Of a stretch of 64,000 nucleotides of DNA, positions 12,301 to 26,200 are shown piece after piece. Position 1 is the first letter of the stretch; every line of letters starts with the position of its first letter. A program made the translations under genes and the position numbers. The notes under the pieces were generated by a model. It was not told the DNA's origin and searched no databases. It saw only the letters and a program-made list of their open reading frames with translations. Origin of the DNA: Crambe crambe (lineage: Eukaryota; Porifera; Demospongiae; Poecilosclerida; Crambeidae); contig OZ004581.1 in NCBI GenBank assembly GCA_963924555.1, positions 6,115,338 to 6,179,337 of the forward strand. Reading direction: 5' to 3'.

Positions 12301-15300
12301 CCATGGGAAGCTACAGCAGAGCTGCTAATTTTATCATGGATATGCTGCCAGTTAATACACTGCTGCAAAGCATGTAGCTATATACTAGAATGAGAAAGGC
12401 AGTTTCGAGTAGTTTCAATTAAAATGAGGGAAGGCATATACATTTTTTGCCTTGTACACTAAACGGCTTTTCGATGTCTTGTGCATCCTAAAGAATTTCG
12501 TATTAGGGCTAGCGTCATCTGCAGTAACAGCGATTACTTTGAGGCTTGTGGTCTTTATTGCTGCAAAACCTTCCAGAAATAGTAGATCTGCTGTGATCCC
12601 CTCAGTGGAAAATATGCAAGTGGAAAGTCGAATGCCACAAACCATCACAGCTAAAATTTGCTTTGCGGAGTATCGGCATCACATTCAGCTTTTAATAAGT
12701 CATCATTGATACTTCCAAGATTGCAAAGTCCTATGATGTTTCCCCGAGCATTTATCAAAAATGATGTATTCCTTGTTTTTCATCTCATCTCATACTATGG
12801 TGGTCACATACCGTCTGCTCTCAGACAACTCATTACAATTAGATTTATGCCTCATCATGTCAATCGATTCCTGCTGATAGACTTGATGTAGTTGGTGTAA
12901 TCTCTGTTTGTTCTGATGGAAGGGTTATGAAACCACTAGATCGCATAGCATGATAGGCAGCACTAGAGATTAGTTTGAGATTCAGACACCATTTGATAAT
13001 TATTGGGTGCCACCTATAATAATATTGCCTAGTATTTGATTTCTTTGAATTTTCAATTTGTTGGTCCCAGAAAATTCCTCAAAACCCACTTGTTTGAGAT
13101 TCAGACACCATTTGATCATTACTGGGTGCCACCTATATTGCCTAGCATTTGATTTCTTTGAATATTCAATTTGTTGGTCCCAGAAAACTCTTCGAAACCC
13201 ACTTGGACTTACTACAGAGTGCAGAACAAGTTTCAGGACCAGGAAGTTTACTGTTTCAGAATATGGCAAGCAGCTAAGTTGCCAGATTCTTCTTCTTCTT
13301 ATCTATTATTCTTCTTAGACAATCATATCTCGCAAACCATTCTAGATACCAGCTACAATCTTCTCTACTTGTTGATCCTTGCAAGTGTCGATGTAAAAGG
13401 AGACACTATAGGACACAACGCTATACTATCTTAACTATTGAAAGCCATTAGTAATATGAATGGCATGTTGGTAGAAATATAGCAAGGGTTTGTTTTTTTG
13501 CTCCGTGCAGCAGTGTTGTAATTATTATTGTGCTGATGATTTAGGTTTAGTTGGAGGATATGAGGTAATGATAGCAAGACTGGAAAACCTAGAGAGTCCA
13601 AGACTGAAGCAAGAACAGAACAGAATAATTGACAGATTCAAATTGAAGTTGAAAGAGTTTCAACATCAGGTCATAACTAAGGAAAGCTTGAAAATTGAAT
13701 GGGAAATATTGGAAGCTGAAGAGGCTAAACTGAAGGCCCAGGCAAAAAAAGCCCAGAGACTTCAAACAGTCTTAGTCCAAGCTCTCCTGAATGAACACTT
13801 GGGAGTATTGGAAATGGCCAGGAATGCACTAATCAAGTACTTTAATGGAGAAAAGACCTCAAGATCTCAGGTTTTGGATTTCTGTGGCAGTGATATAGAC
13901 AGTTACAAGGTACATTAATTGGTCATATAACTGTGGGATGGATTCATTGGATGTGTAGGTTCCTGAGAAGTATCTTGCATACACACCTCTCATGATGGCC
14001 TTGGAGGAGGGAAAGATTGACATTGCAAAGAAGCTGATAGAGTTGGGGGCTTCAGGAGCATACAGCAATAAGGTGAGGTATTATAGCTTACATGTACGTA
14101 TATGGCTTTGTGGGCTCTGATTCATACATGATGGAGCTACGAAATGAAGTACATGTATGGTTCACTAATGCAAATCCTAAACTTGACTTTTGCTTTAAAA
14201 TAGGATTGTTTTGGCCCATTACACATTGCCTCTAGTACTAATAGAAAGAAATTTGTTTATGTGGTAGCCTATTGTCTAACGACAACCTCTGAACTGAAAT
14301 AAGGACATGCACCTCTTTAATCTGGACACTTTTTTTCAATGCAGAAGGGGCAGACTGCTGTGCACTTAGCTGCAAAGGAAGGACAACTAGATGTACTGCA
14401 AGAGCTTTATAGAATGTTAGTGCCATCTTCTGATGATGACGACAGACCTGATATGGAAAGATTATTTGTGGCTACTGACAAGGTTTTTAGCAGGATGTGT
14501 GTGATGATCTTGATTGATTCTGCTATACCTTTATCATTCAGGAAGGCTGGAATGTTCTCCATTATGCTTGTGCTGAAGGGCATAAGACTTTGTTAGATTG
14601 GCTATTGAAAACCATTCCAGAATTAAAAACATGGGAATATTTGAACCAAAAATCTGTGGTATGTGCAGCTGACTAGATGAGGTTTTCTATATTCAATTGT
14701 ATTTGTGTACATGATTAGAGTGGTTACACTCCATTGCTGGTGGCTTGTGAGAACATTGAGGAGAAGATACTCAAGTACCTGCTAGAGGATGAGAAACTGG
14801 TGAAACTGGTGGACTTTAAAGCCTGTACTAACATTACAGGTGGTGATGGTAACAAAACTGGCCTTCATTTGGCAGCTACTTATGACATGGATGAAATGGC
14901 TAGACTCCTAATTAAAGGTGGATGCCTTATTGATGCTAAGGATGCTAAGGTATATGTGGGTTATTTCCTCAACTTCTGTGAATTTGATAACCAAGCTCGT
15001 GTACTTGCTGATGGCATGCTTAGTCCTTTATGTAGTATTCTATGTAGCAACTTCACTCGCCTACCTCATTTTCTAAGCAAGTTCACTTGCTTTCATACTC
15101 CATGCATGTACCAAGTTCGAGACTATCAGATGTACGGTTGCTATGCTCACATGACCTTAATTAGGGGTGTGTGGCACTCAAATTTTCTGCCTGGATTGAG
15201 CACCCTCTTACCTCTGTGTACTGTAAGCTTACTGCAGTGCAGAGGGTTTGCACTTTAGTGCTTACATTATTATCAGGCTTTCTCTCTGCAGGGCAACACA

Positions 15301-17235
15301 GCTTTGCACATAGCTGTTGCTAAGTCCAGCACTTCAGTTGCCAGTATTTTAAGGGGCTCTGAAGGTGGTGCTAAATTGGACAGGATGGAAAATGATGTAA
15401 GTGTGACCTGCAAATGACTACTACTTTGTAGTGACACTAAACTTGAACCCACCAGTGAAGGTTTTACACTGTTAGCCAATTGGCTATTGCACATGTCTGG
15501 TGACCTTAGTTATGAATACACCTTACAGACATAAATTTCATATGCAATCATTTTAGGCTGGAAAAGTACCAGGAGATATCTCCCCTGAAAAAGGTAAGTA
15601 ATTTCATGCCAAAGCTCACAAGATATTTACAGTATAAAAACCTACTTGGGGGGGGGGGGGGGGGGGGGGGGCTGAAATTGAAATTTTGCAATGTTTGGCA
15701 TAACTTGCATTCCTCCACGTGGGGTGACCTGTGGCAATGCCATGTAGGGGAATGTACATGTGTATAATTTTGTATCACCATGTGTAATGAATGTATGTAT
15801 ATGTAATTCTGTAATCATCACATGCCCTTTATGTTCATGTAATTCTGTATCATCTTGTGTATGTGTTAATCCTTGTTCCCGCATGTTCTAACAAGGATTA
15901 ACACATACACAAGATGATACACGAACATAAAGGGCATGTGGTGATTACAGAATTACATACATACATAGATACATACATTCATTACACATGGTGATACAAA
16001 ATTATACACATACACATGTACATTCCCCTACATGGCATTGCCACGGGTCACCCCACGTGGAGGCCATCCGTCCACACTCTCATATCCTACATAGTAGCTA
16101 TACCCTATCTAGGGATCTATACTGATGTGTCCATACTTGCACTTTATTAATTAGGTACACACTTTGCTTATAAGCGCATTCCAATCGAGGCATGGCTGCT
16201 TAGCAGTTGAGTTTCTCTGCAATGGTAGTGTTCTCGAGTGTCTAAGTAGTTTTCAACTGTAGCATCTCATAGCCAGGCCACTACTCATCTCATTGATTCA
16301 TCAACAAACACTCAAACAAATTCAGGGAAGTGATAATGTCCAACAGGGGGTCACCTTGATTGAGCTAGAGGCAGTGATGTAGGGATTATTATTGAAGGCA
16401 GCATAGTTTTGATGTTTGTTCACAGAAACTGCTATAGATAAAAGTACAGACTAACACTACATGGCCGTTTTATTTAGCATATTTTTTCCCCTTCATTTGT
16501 AATATTTATTATAGCTAATAATTCAGGACACTAGAAGTCATTTCATTCCATTTAATGTAGTCCGTTAAATGATCTCTGATAGTAAATGGGGAACATAACT
16601 AATCTATGCAGAAACATGTAGCATACAGGCTAGTGTACTGCCAAATTATATTAAATATACGTAGAAGAATCACTATAGGAAAAATTACACTTTCCTGTTG
16701 ACATTAGCATGGATACAGGTGAAACGGGAGGAAAGAAAGCTTTGAGATCACTTGTAGATAGAAGGTACATCATTCAGATTGAAGGAAGGAATTGGCAACC
16801 TTCCTTCTGATGAAAAAGATGCTGCTGACACGTCTCTTCTTCCAGTGATTCCACCTGCCAGTTCAGATTTCCCATCAATTTCACTAGTCAAATCAATACC
16901 TTCTAGAATAGACTTTAGTGCCTAGGTTTTACGCTCTGAGCATCGAGAGACCAACATCACAAGAGAGAAAGCCAATGACAGATTCAGTTGTGAGGTCAGG
17001 GGCGGGAGATAAAATGTCTGCCACGTTGTAGGTTGAAAGCTAGCAAATTGGAAAATGACGTGCTATTTCGAACATGTCGAGTTAAAGGTAAAGGATTGTC
17101 GAGTGCAAAAGATCGTAGTTAGTAGAATTTGGAGTGGATTTATCCAGTAATCATACTTGTATCTTGAGTGGTTTGAGAGATACGGTTGTCTAAGAATTTA
17201 CATACCAAGTACGTAGAAGAAAAAAAGAAATAATC

Positions 17236-17279
<44 letters not shown>

Positions 17280-20200
17280 CAAAGAGCGTTTCTTCCCTGA
17301 GTACCTCAGCGCTTCGTTGCCATCACGGATCTGTAAAGCAACTTTCATGCTATAACTTAGAGCGCCTAACTCTACTTCGTTTTGGACTGCGCATCAGGTC
17401 AGAAATTGTACTACCGTCTCCATGTTGACGATCTTTACCAAGAACACATGCAAGCAGAGTTCTTTAACTTTGTCCTGTAGTTAGTGGCAAGCCTTGATTG
17501 CAGACAGAGATGAGACTCTGCTAAGCAGCAGTGTGTACAGGCATTGTGTGGTTCAGGTGAGTATCTAGTCAACTTTAGGCCTACTATCATCAGTAATTAT
17601 ACTACTGTCTCCAAGTTGACGATCTTTATCATGCAATCTAAGAACATATGCTCTTTAGCTTTCTCCTGTAGTAGCAAGCCTTGATAGCAGACAGAGATGA
17701 GACTCGTGTACAGGCATTATGTGGTTTAGGTGTCAGCTTTAACTATCATCTGTATTAATAGCTGACAAAAAGCAGTTAGGTCATAATCAACTGCTTGTAT
17801 CTTTTATCAGGTTATGGCCTTCCAGCTTCAATAATCTGTGACTTGGGACACTAGTGAGAGAGTACAGTTGTGCTTCCTGATCTTTCACCTGTTAACTTGC
17901 TACAAAATAATGATCAAAATAATTATTGCCATGACAGCTTCTCTCAGTGACACATCTGTAATATAAAAAAATACATCATGTTGACTTTAGCGTGCATTTG
18001 CATGCTAAAGCGCGCTAAATCGCGACAATAAACGGCGCGTGTAGACGTTATTTTACGCGAAATTACGCGAGATTACTGCCGTTTTTACGCCTTTTTCTGT
18101 GGAATTATACGATAAAGCGCACTTAGCGTGTATCTCCGATGTATTATTGCGTACTTACGCACTTTAGCGGATCATACGTGTAATTGCGCGCTGAATTCTA
18201 CACGGGTATGAACAAGACTTATTTTCTACTTGGTATGTGGTTGACTCTAGTCTGGCGGCGCCGACCCTTTACCTAGGGGGAAAGGGTCTGGTAACTCTAG
18301 CATAAACGAGTTGTGTCATTACATCACAAATTACATCACAATAAATATTTTCGCGCATGTATTTGCAATTGATGGGTGGGGCTTACTGCTAGTCATGGCT
18401 CAGTGTGAGACTGATAAATGACTGAAGAAGAAGTTTGTAGAAGAGCATAGCCAAGGACAAGGACTAGAGAAGAGGGGAGAGAGCCTGGATCTTGAGGCTG
18501 TTCTCAGAATAATTACCCCTGTTACAGCCTGTAACTATTCAGGCTTTATTCAGTCGAATCTAAATGCTTCTTGAAGCGTTCATCATACACAGGGGAACTG
18601 TGGTCACTAGGTACCGTAGCTGTTCTGCCATCGCTACACTACTGTACAGTCTACAGCTAGCCATGCCGGGAAGTAATTAGCACGCGCACAAGTTTCTAGC
18701 AATCTGATTGGGCCGCCGTCCTGGCAGCGTTGACACAACTTGTATATGCTAGAGTTACCAGACCCTTTCCCTCCCCCCGCCCCCAAGGAAAAGGAGGTAA
18801 AGGGTCGGCGCAGCCAGACTAGGTTGACTCTTGAATAATAATAATAACTAGGGCAATGTGCAACATTAATTTTGACAGCGAGCGGGCAAGCAAGTTAGTT
18901 CTACAACTCTTTAAAAGATTTTGTTGTTGAGTTTATATGTAACAAAATACTTAAATAAGCTTAGAGCCTCTACAACGACTACTATAGCAATGTGCTGCAT
19001 TTGACAGTGAGCAAGTGAGCAGCTGATAGGCTCCAGTGCTTGATATTGCTGTCAGAGCTAGAGACAAGAGTCATGTAAGTTGTGATTCCAAACGGGAAGC
19101 TCCATACATAGAAAGCTGTAAATACTTACCACAAATACTTAGATAAGCCAAGCGCCTACAATCTACCATACTCGTGTGTTATTAGGCGCATCTCATTAAT
19201 AAGCGCACATTCATTGTTAGGCGCTGGTTTTTTTGCTGCACTAACTACTCTTTGTTAAGCGCTCCTTACTTATGAGCTCTATTTCTGCTTATTTTTTTGT
19301 TTTCTTACTGATTTATCAACTCTTTGCTAAGCTTACCTCACTTAAAAGTGTGTTTCTGCACGGAACTGCTACTTACTGCTGGTTCTTCATGCTCGCTTCA
19401 CGTGGTACTCTAATTAATACCCACCCAAATTAAATTATCCATCTTGCTGTTAGGCGCATACTCACTGTTAAGCGGTGGTTTGCTTCCTGTGGAGATATAA
19501 GCGCATACGCCTAATAACGCACGAGTACGGTATTTAGATAAGCCTAGCGTCTCTATGACAAAAAGCTGTAGAAAACAATCTAGCTTGATTACAATTGGAG
19601 CATGCACATTATGCACGCGCACAACGCTACTATTTCAGGACACGTACGTACCGTACGTACGCCTGGGGCATTTTGGAGTGTAGACATAGATATATACTAG
19701 AGATGCTCGTATAGCATTAGTTGGGCGAGCGAGCAGTCAGTGGTCATTTCAATGTAGGCCTACTCCTCATATAGCCTCAACAATAATACATAATAATAAT
19801 AATAGTATAATACATCCTGAATGAGAAAGTAGTGGTGTTAACATGAGGCTGTGGATCATTCCTCCCCTGCATAATAACAACAGTGTCCTCATCAGATCAT
19901 GTATGCATGCGAAATAGTGGTAACTGCACACAGTGTTGTGAACAGATGCTCACCTACTGTTGCACTACATACGTAGTGCTAGAGGAAATCTGTGAGAAAT
20001 AAAGTATTTATTATGACTACTGCAACTGCATGAAAGTTCTTACCTGTAGTGCATAGATGACTATTGAAAGAAAGCAGGGAGGAATTGAGTACATATAGCT
20101 ATATAGTTATGACTTGAAGCTGCATGAAGGCATTATCCCGGTAGCTATTCATTAACAGAGCTGTTCAATTTTAGTGGAACTTACAATACATAAGGATGAA

Positions 20201-23200
20201 TGCATGGCTGCTAGGAAAGAGCTGCTTACAGAGGAGGTGGCAGTAGCTAGAGAGCTTCAGATCGCGAAGAGGAACATAATTGTCAGAGTAGTGGCATGAG
20301 TGGTAGCATAGAAGCTGGCTATTCAACTGATGTGACCACCTCGTAATGGCTGCTGCAATGGTGGATATACATTGCCATTCCATCGAAATTGTCCTGACTC
20401 AGGTCCAAAAATCCATATGCAGCCTGTGGCTTATACAGCTGCCAGGCTCTTGATCCTCCAGTTGTGGCATACGAATAAACAGGAGTGTTCAGCAGGTGGG
20501 CTAGAGCTATGATCTCCACCTGCGAGCCCCAGGATCCATAGTGTTCCAGGTGGGTTTCAGCAATATAGTGTTCTATTCCGTGTCGGTAGTTCACATCTGG
20601 GTAAATGTGATTTTCCCAGAGTACTTCTCCAAGGCTTCTCATGTTTCCAATAATGGCCTGTCGCACGAGCATGTGCTGTTCCTCTGAACCTGTGATGATG
20701 AAGCTGAGGCTGCGGAAGAGACAGTTGCTATCACCCTCAATTCTTCTGAATTTTCTGGGAGGTGTTAGACTGACATCAGGATCACCAGGAGTGACACCAT
20801 TAGGTCCACAATATTCCAACCCCATGGCTCGACACACTCTCTGCTGCCACTTCACATCCACAGGATTGTACCTGAATCTGGATCGGTAAGCATCCTGATC
20901 GACCTCTGTGATGTGGACCCCACGATTGCCATCTTCTGGAAGGTTGGGAGAATCACTATCCAATTCCAGTGGAGGCACATGTGCATCAGGCTCACCAGGT
21001 GGAGGTATGGAGTGAGGGATCCAAGGTCACTGCTCTGTCTTCATTCAGCTGGTCACTCACTTCACGTGAATCGTCCAAGCTCAATATGACAAAGTCCCGT
21101 GATGCTCGGAACATGGGCAACTGCAGAAGCAGGTGACATGTTTCCTGTGCAGAAAAATCCCTCTCTGCAACGCTGTTGATCAGGAGCTTCTGCACAACTT
21201 GCAGGGAGGTTCCATCGTCCTTAATGCTTTTTCATGATGTTTCTGTACACTTCCTTCAGAGCCTTGGAACGTGGCTCGGCCTTAGTGGCATACTTGGCAA
21301 CATATTGGATGACCCTCTGTCGTGACACCACATACTGCATGTCGACGTTTGCTCTCCAAGCTGACAGCTGCATGGGGTTGTAGCTATTAAACAGACTGTC
21401 ATTGCGTGCAGTCAGAATCTTCAGCTTTCCATCTTCAGTGACAATAGAGGTTGCTGGCTGAAGTGCAGCAAGTGCTCCTCTCCCAAAGACCAATCCTCAC
21501 GTGTGCAACAAGGCATACACTGAAGTCAAAGATTTCAAGTTGGACCTGGTTGACCTCATAGCAACATGCCAGCGACACACAAGATGCTCTACTGCCTACT
21601 GCCTGAAGAAGAAGAAGGGCAAGCTGGAATGTCGATTTGGCTATCCAAAGCCTCCGCTCCCATCAGCTGCAATTGCTGGATTGATGGTGCTTATGATGCC
21701 ATCCACATAGCTCGTGATCTCTTCAACAGCAGTGATTGCACCTGAGTCCTCATCAGAGGAGAGTAACTGTTCCACTTTTAGGTGCATCCTTAAACCAGGC
21801 CAGACCATGCACATGAGGACTTCCACGGTGCTGCCACTCAAATCTGAACCAGTAGTCTGTTGCTCTCATGATGACAACGTAGAATACATCGATAAACTTA
21901 CTGATCCAGTGATAAAAAAACCAATCAGCGACAGCTGGGTTCTCTGTCACTGCAGACATGCGACTGGAACTGCAGTGTGGTTGGTTGGGACAAATGAGAC
22001 GGGCTAGCTCGGGCCACTGGCCGTCAGCAGCACTGTGTGTGAAGAATACAGTGGGCAGTCCAAGGGTGTCTACCATAGAGATCAGTCTGCTTCTCTGCTT
22101 GAACCAGTACTGACTGGTCCCGCGTAGGCTGGCAGCATAGTGCAATACTCTGCTGCTAAAGGCCTCTTCTCCACAGCCAACCATGTCCCTCAGTTCACCC
22201 AGTGAGAGCCTGGCATCCCGAGGGTGCTGCTTGATAAAAATCCTTCCACTCTGTAGAGCACACCACCGCATCTCAGTGTTTAGAGCAAAGTATCTGAAGC
22301 GCGGGTGCTTAGCGAATTGGCCCTCCCCATACATCATTAGGTGCTTGAAGTAGTTGCCACAAAATCAGCAGCTCCTGTGGGCAGGAGAGTGGGGAAGGCA
22401 CAGGAGATGTAGCAGAACAAATGCTAATTTCAGCAGTCATGCCTCTTATGGCCATCTATCGCCTTCCTCATGCACGGGCAGTATGGATACAGGGGTCACG
22501 TGATGAACTTGCCTCAGGATCTCACCACCTTTGCCACCAGTCTACCAAGACTTCCATCAGAACTTGATGTCCCGCTCGTGAGGAAGGAGGGTGTGGGAAA
22601 CTCTCATCGCGACTTCAGGGTCCGGAGATCGGTAGTGCTTCGTGCTCTCCAGTGGCTAAAGCAGCATAACAAGTATTACCACAACATTGAGATCAGCCAG
22701 GCTGCCCTGAGCCAGCTGCCTACTGATGGGGAGCTGACTGGACTGTGCACAGTGAATGATACCACTGTTGACGAGGAGGAAGAGCATCGGCGTACAGATG
22801 ACCAGATCCCCCACGATGTGACCACATTCATACCTGCTGCAGCAAGGAAATTGACTGAACAGGAAGCAGTCAGGAAAGCAGTGCTGGAATGCCAATCATC
22901 TGCTCATGCTCAGGTTGTGCCCTGGCCAACGAGGGGTGACACTCCCATCAACGAATTCACCACAGAGGGCTTGAGACAAACCCTGCATGTACATACATAC
23001 AATATTGTAGTATTATCTTATGCAGTATATTAACATTAAGTATGTGCTGACCTGCAGCTCTTGTGGAACAGGTCCAGGAATCATATTATTAGCTGCAGAA
23101 TACAGTTTAGGATTAAGCTTGTCTCGACTGCATCTTAGACACTCAGAAACTGAGTTTAGCTTCATCCGTGGAGCAAGTTACAGCCTGTAGTGAGTGTATT

Positions 23201-26200
23201 TCCTGGTGAAATTTTATCATCTTTTCCTGCACACTGTGATGCTCAATAAGGGGGAACTGTGTTTCTTGGTGGGATATTCTGCTTTGCCTCATATTTTCCA
23301 GCCTCCTAGCTCTCTGCTCAATGGACTCTGTTGTCAGTCTTTCCCTCTGAAGAGTCCTTACTTGCTCAAGTCTGGCAGCTCACTGTTCAGCAGACTCTGC
23401 AGCAAGTCTCTCATTCTGTCGGGCCCTTAGTTTCTCCAGTCTGGCAGCTCTGTGTTCTTCTGTCTCTGCTTTCCTCCTGGCTCTCATTTCCTCTGCTCTT
23501 GCAGCCTTATCTTCTGCTGGCTCCCTTCTCCTGGCTCTATCCCTTGCATTTCTTTTTGATAGTCTTGCTTTTCTCTGTTCTTCAGATTCTGTTCTCCTTC
23601 TAGCTCTGTCCCTTTCATTTCTCCTTCGCTTCTTTTCTGGTTCCATAATACTTGCTATTAGACCATGTACCAACGTTGCTTAGTAGCTATTTCATGCGCA
23701 TGTGTAAGCGCATGCGCATTTTGAGTGACGTACGTTACATATAAATATCGCGAATTTCCATTTTGACCAATTAGTGTGGGGCTTCGCTCGCTTGCCAACT
23801 AGAGATGCTCGTATAGCATTAGTTGGGCGAGCAAGCAGCCAGTGGTCATTTACCTCACCTTATGATTATATAGCCCCAACAGTGACTTTGTTTTCGATAT
23901 CTATTCAGGTTGTTAACTGACTTGGTGCATTCCCAGTTAGCATTAGAGTGTCTTCTCTGAATCCAGGCTAGCCTACCGGACCGACAAGAACCCCGGAATG
24001 CATGGTAGCACTTCTATTCAGACTCAGTAGTGGCTAGTCTCTCATTATTGTGAGCCCTTATTTGCTCTAATCTGGCAGCTCTGTGTTCTGCTGACTCTGC
24101 TCTCCTTCTGGCTCTCATTTGCTCTGCTCTTGCAGCCTTATCTTCTGCTGACTCTTTACATTCCCTCCTCCTGGCTCTATCTCTCGCATTTCGTTTGGCT
24201 AGTCTTGTTTTTCTCTGTTCCTTTGACTCTGTTCTCCTTCTAGTTCTGTCTCTTCATGAAGTCTCGCTCTTCTTTGCTGGTCAGTTTCTAGCGGGTGTTC
24301 TGGAGCCTCCTGTGCTTGTTTTCTGGTTCTCTGGGTTCCATAATACTCGCTACAATAGTGTTTCAACTTCAAGCTTAACGAAAATGATTGCATAAAAGTT
24401 ATTAGAGCAATGTTGCTTAGTAGCTATTTCATGCGCATGCGTAAGATTTTGAGTGACGTACGTGTACATATAAATATCGCAATTTTCCATTTTGACCAAT
24501 TAGTGTGTGGCTTCGCTCGCTCGCCAACTAGGGCAATGTTCAACATTCAGTTGACAGCGAGCGAGCAAGCAAGTACATTCTTCAACGATTGCTGTTGAGT
24601 ATCTGTAGCAATGTGCAGCATTTGATAGTGAGCAATTAAAGTAGCTGATAGGCTTCAGTGCTTGATATTGCTAGAGTCATGTAAGTGGTGGCAGGCAGCT
24701 GCATACATGCTTACCTCAAAGCACTTAGATAAGCCTAGTGCCTACTAGCTGCTTAGATAAGCCTCTTGTGCCTGCTGCCCAAAAGGCTGTAGAAATGTTG
24801 AGCTGATAGTTCATGTGCTTTGCTGTTGTGTTATGTAGCTAAGTGGCAGGCAGTTGCATGCATAGAAAGCTAAGTACTTACCACAAAGCACTTAGATATG
24901 TCTAGTGCCTACAATCCACTTAGATAAGCCCTACTATCCACCATGCTATAAACAAAGCGATGTAGAAATCAATCAAGCAATTACAACTGGAGCATGCGCA
25001 TAAATGCACGCGCAGGGGCGCTACTATTGCACAATACGTATGTACGTATACATACGTACGTACGCCTGGGGTACGCCTGGGGCATTTTGGAGTGTAGACC
25101 TAGATATAGACTAGGGCAATGTTCAACATTCAGTTGACAGCGAGCGAGCAAGCAAGTTTTCTTTAGTGCTACAACTCTTTAGAAGATTTTGCTGTTTAGT
25201 TCATATGTATTAGATAAGCTACAACTACTACTTTAGCTTTAGACAGTGAGCAAGTGAGCATGATAGGCTCCAGTGCTTGATATTGTGTCAGAGACAAGAG
25301 TCATGTAAGTGGTGGTTCCAACCAGAAAACTCCACACATCAAAAGCTGTGAATACTTACCACAAGCACTTAGCCAAGCGCCTACAATTCACTTTGATACA
25401 TTAGCTAATTTTGATAGTGAGCAAGCAAGCAAGTTAGTGCTACAACTGTTTCAGAAGATTTGCTGTTGAGTTTATATGTAATTAAATAAGCCAAGCCAGG
25501 CTAGAGCCTCTACAACTACTACTATAATAATGTCAGCATTTGACAGTGAGCAAGTGACTGTGAGCAGCTGATAGGCTCCAATACTTGCAAGCTTGATAAG
25601 CTTATTGCTGTCAGAGACAAGAGTCATGTAAGTTGTGGTTCCAACCAGGAAGCTCCATACATAGAAAGCTGTAAATACTTACCACAAGCACTTAGATAAC
25701 AAGCGCCTACAATCCACTTAGATAAGCCTATCGCCTCTTCCGACAAAAGGCTGTAGAAAACAATCTAGCTTGATTAATTGGAGCATGCGCATTATGCACG
25801 TGCACAGCGCTACTATTTCGGGACACATACGTAGGTACATACGCCTGTGGCATTTTGGAGTGTAGACCTAGATATATATATATTTATAGCCCGTTGCCAT
25901 GGTAACGGACTGATTTACATGGATTTATAAATGTGATACAGTGCATGTAATTGTAGCCTGGGGTGGTGTTTACAGGGAAAAGTTAGATATAGATTCTGCA
26001 AAGTTGATATTGTACTTTTAAGGAGTTGTGACTAGACTGAAAGGTGAGTATGTGACAGTATAGAGTATAGAGTTCTGTCCTTATACTAACTACTCTCAGA
26101 AAAGAATTTTAATATTATTCATTGAACACGGTGCGCACGCTATAATGATATTCATTGACCACATTCCCCATTTCAAACCCAACAAGCTTTTCAGAGAGTA

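Larger units (their letters stand above)
6158..13544 (+). other. Large intron with transposon relics
   Basis: Holds a 24-base poly-C tract (6946-6969), two P-element-like relics, a 98-codon open frame of unknown meaning, an imperfect hairpin (9930-10062), a hAT relic and a second P-element-like relic. An AG-preceded open frame at 10136-10366 was considered as an exon but shows no domain. I support no gene exon here. Confidence 0.5.
20319..23673 (-). mobile_element. Helitron relic with OTU domain, two internal segments inverted
   Basis: Read on the minus strand from 23673 down, the element encodes an Arg/Glu-rich N-terminal repeat region, the Helitron-like N domain, the HUH Rep domain, the YxxKY segment and an OTU protease. 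Two pieces that belong in this order, 22404-22975 and about 21488-21655, lie on the plus strand. Each sits exactly in its expected place in the protein order. Further lesions include an in-frame TGA where an Arg codon is expected and single-base frameshifts. The helicase domain is absent, so the copy is dead. Confidence 0.75.

Noticed and set aside
13545..15593. Ankyrin block as an independent gene
   Set aside because: The first exon needs a phase-1 donor upstream and the last exon ends in phase 1, matching the PNP-side and Roc-side exons. No start or stop context was found at either end.
23194..23603. Plus-strand hydrophobic frames rich in Leu and Ser
   Set aside because: Shadows of the Arg/Glu-rich Helitron leader on the minus strand.
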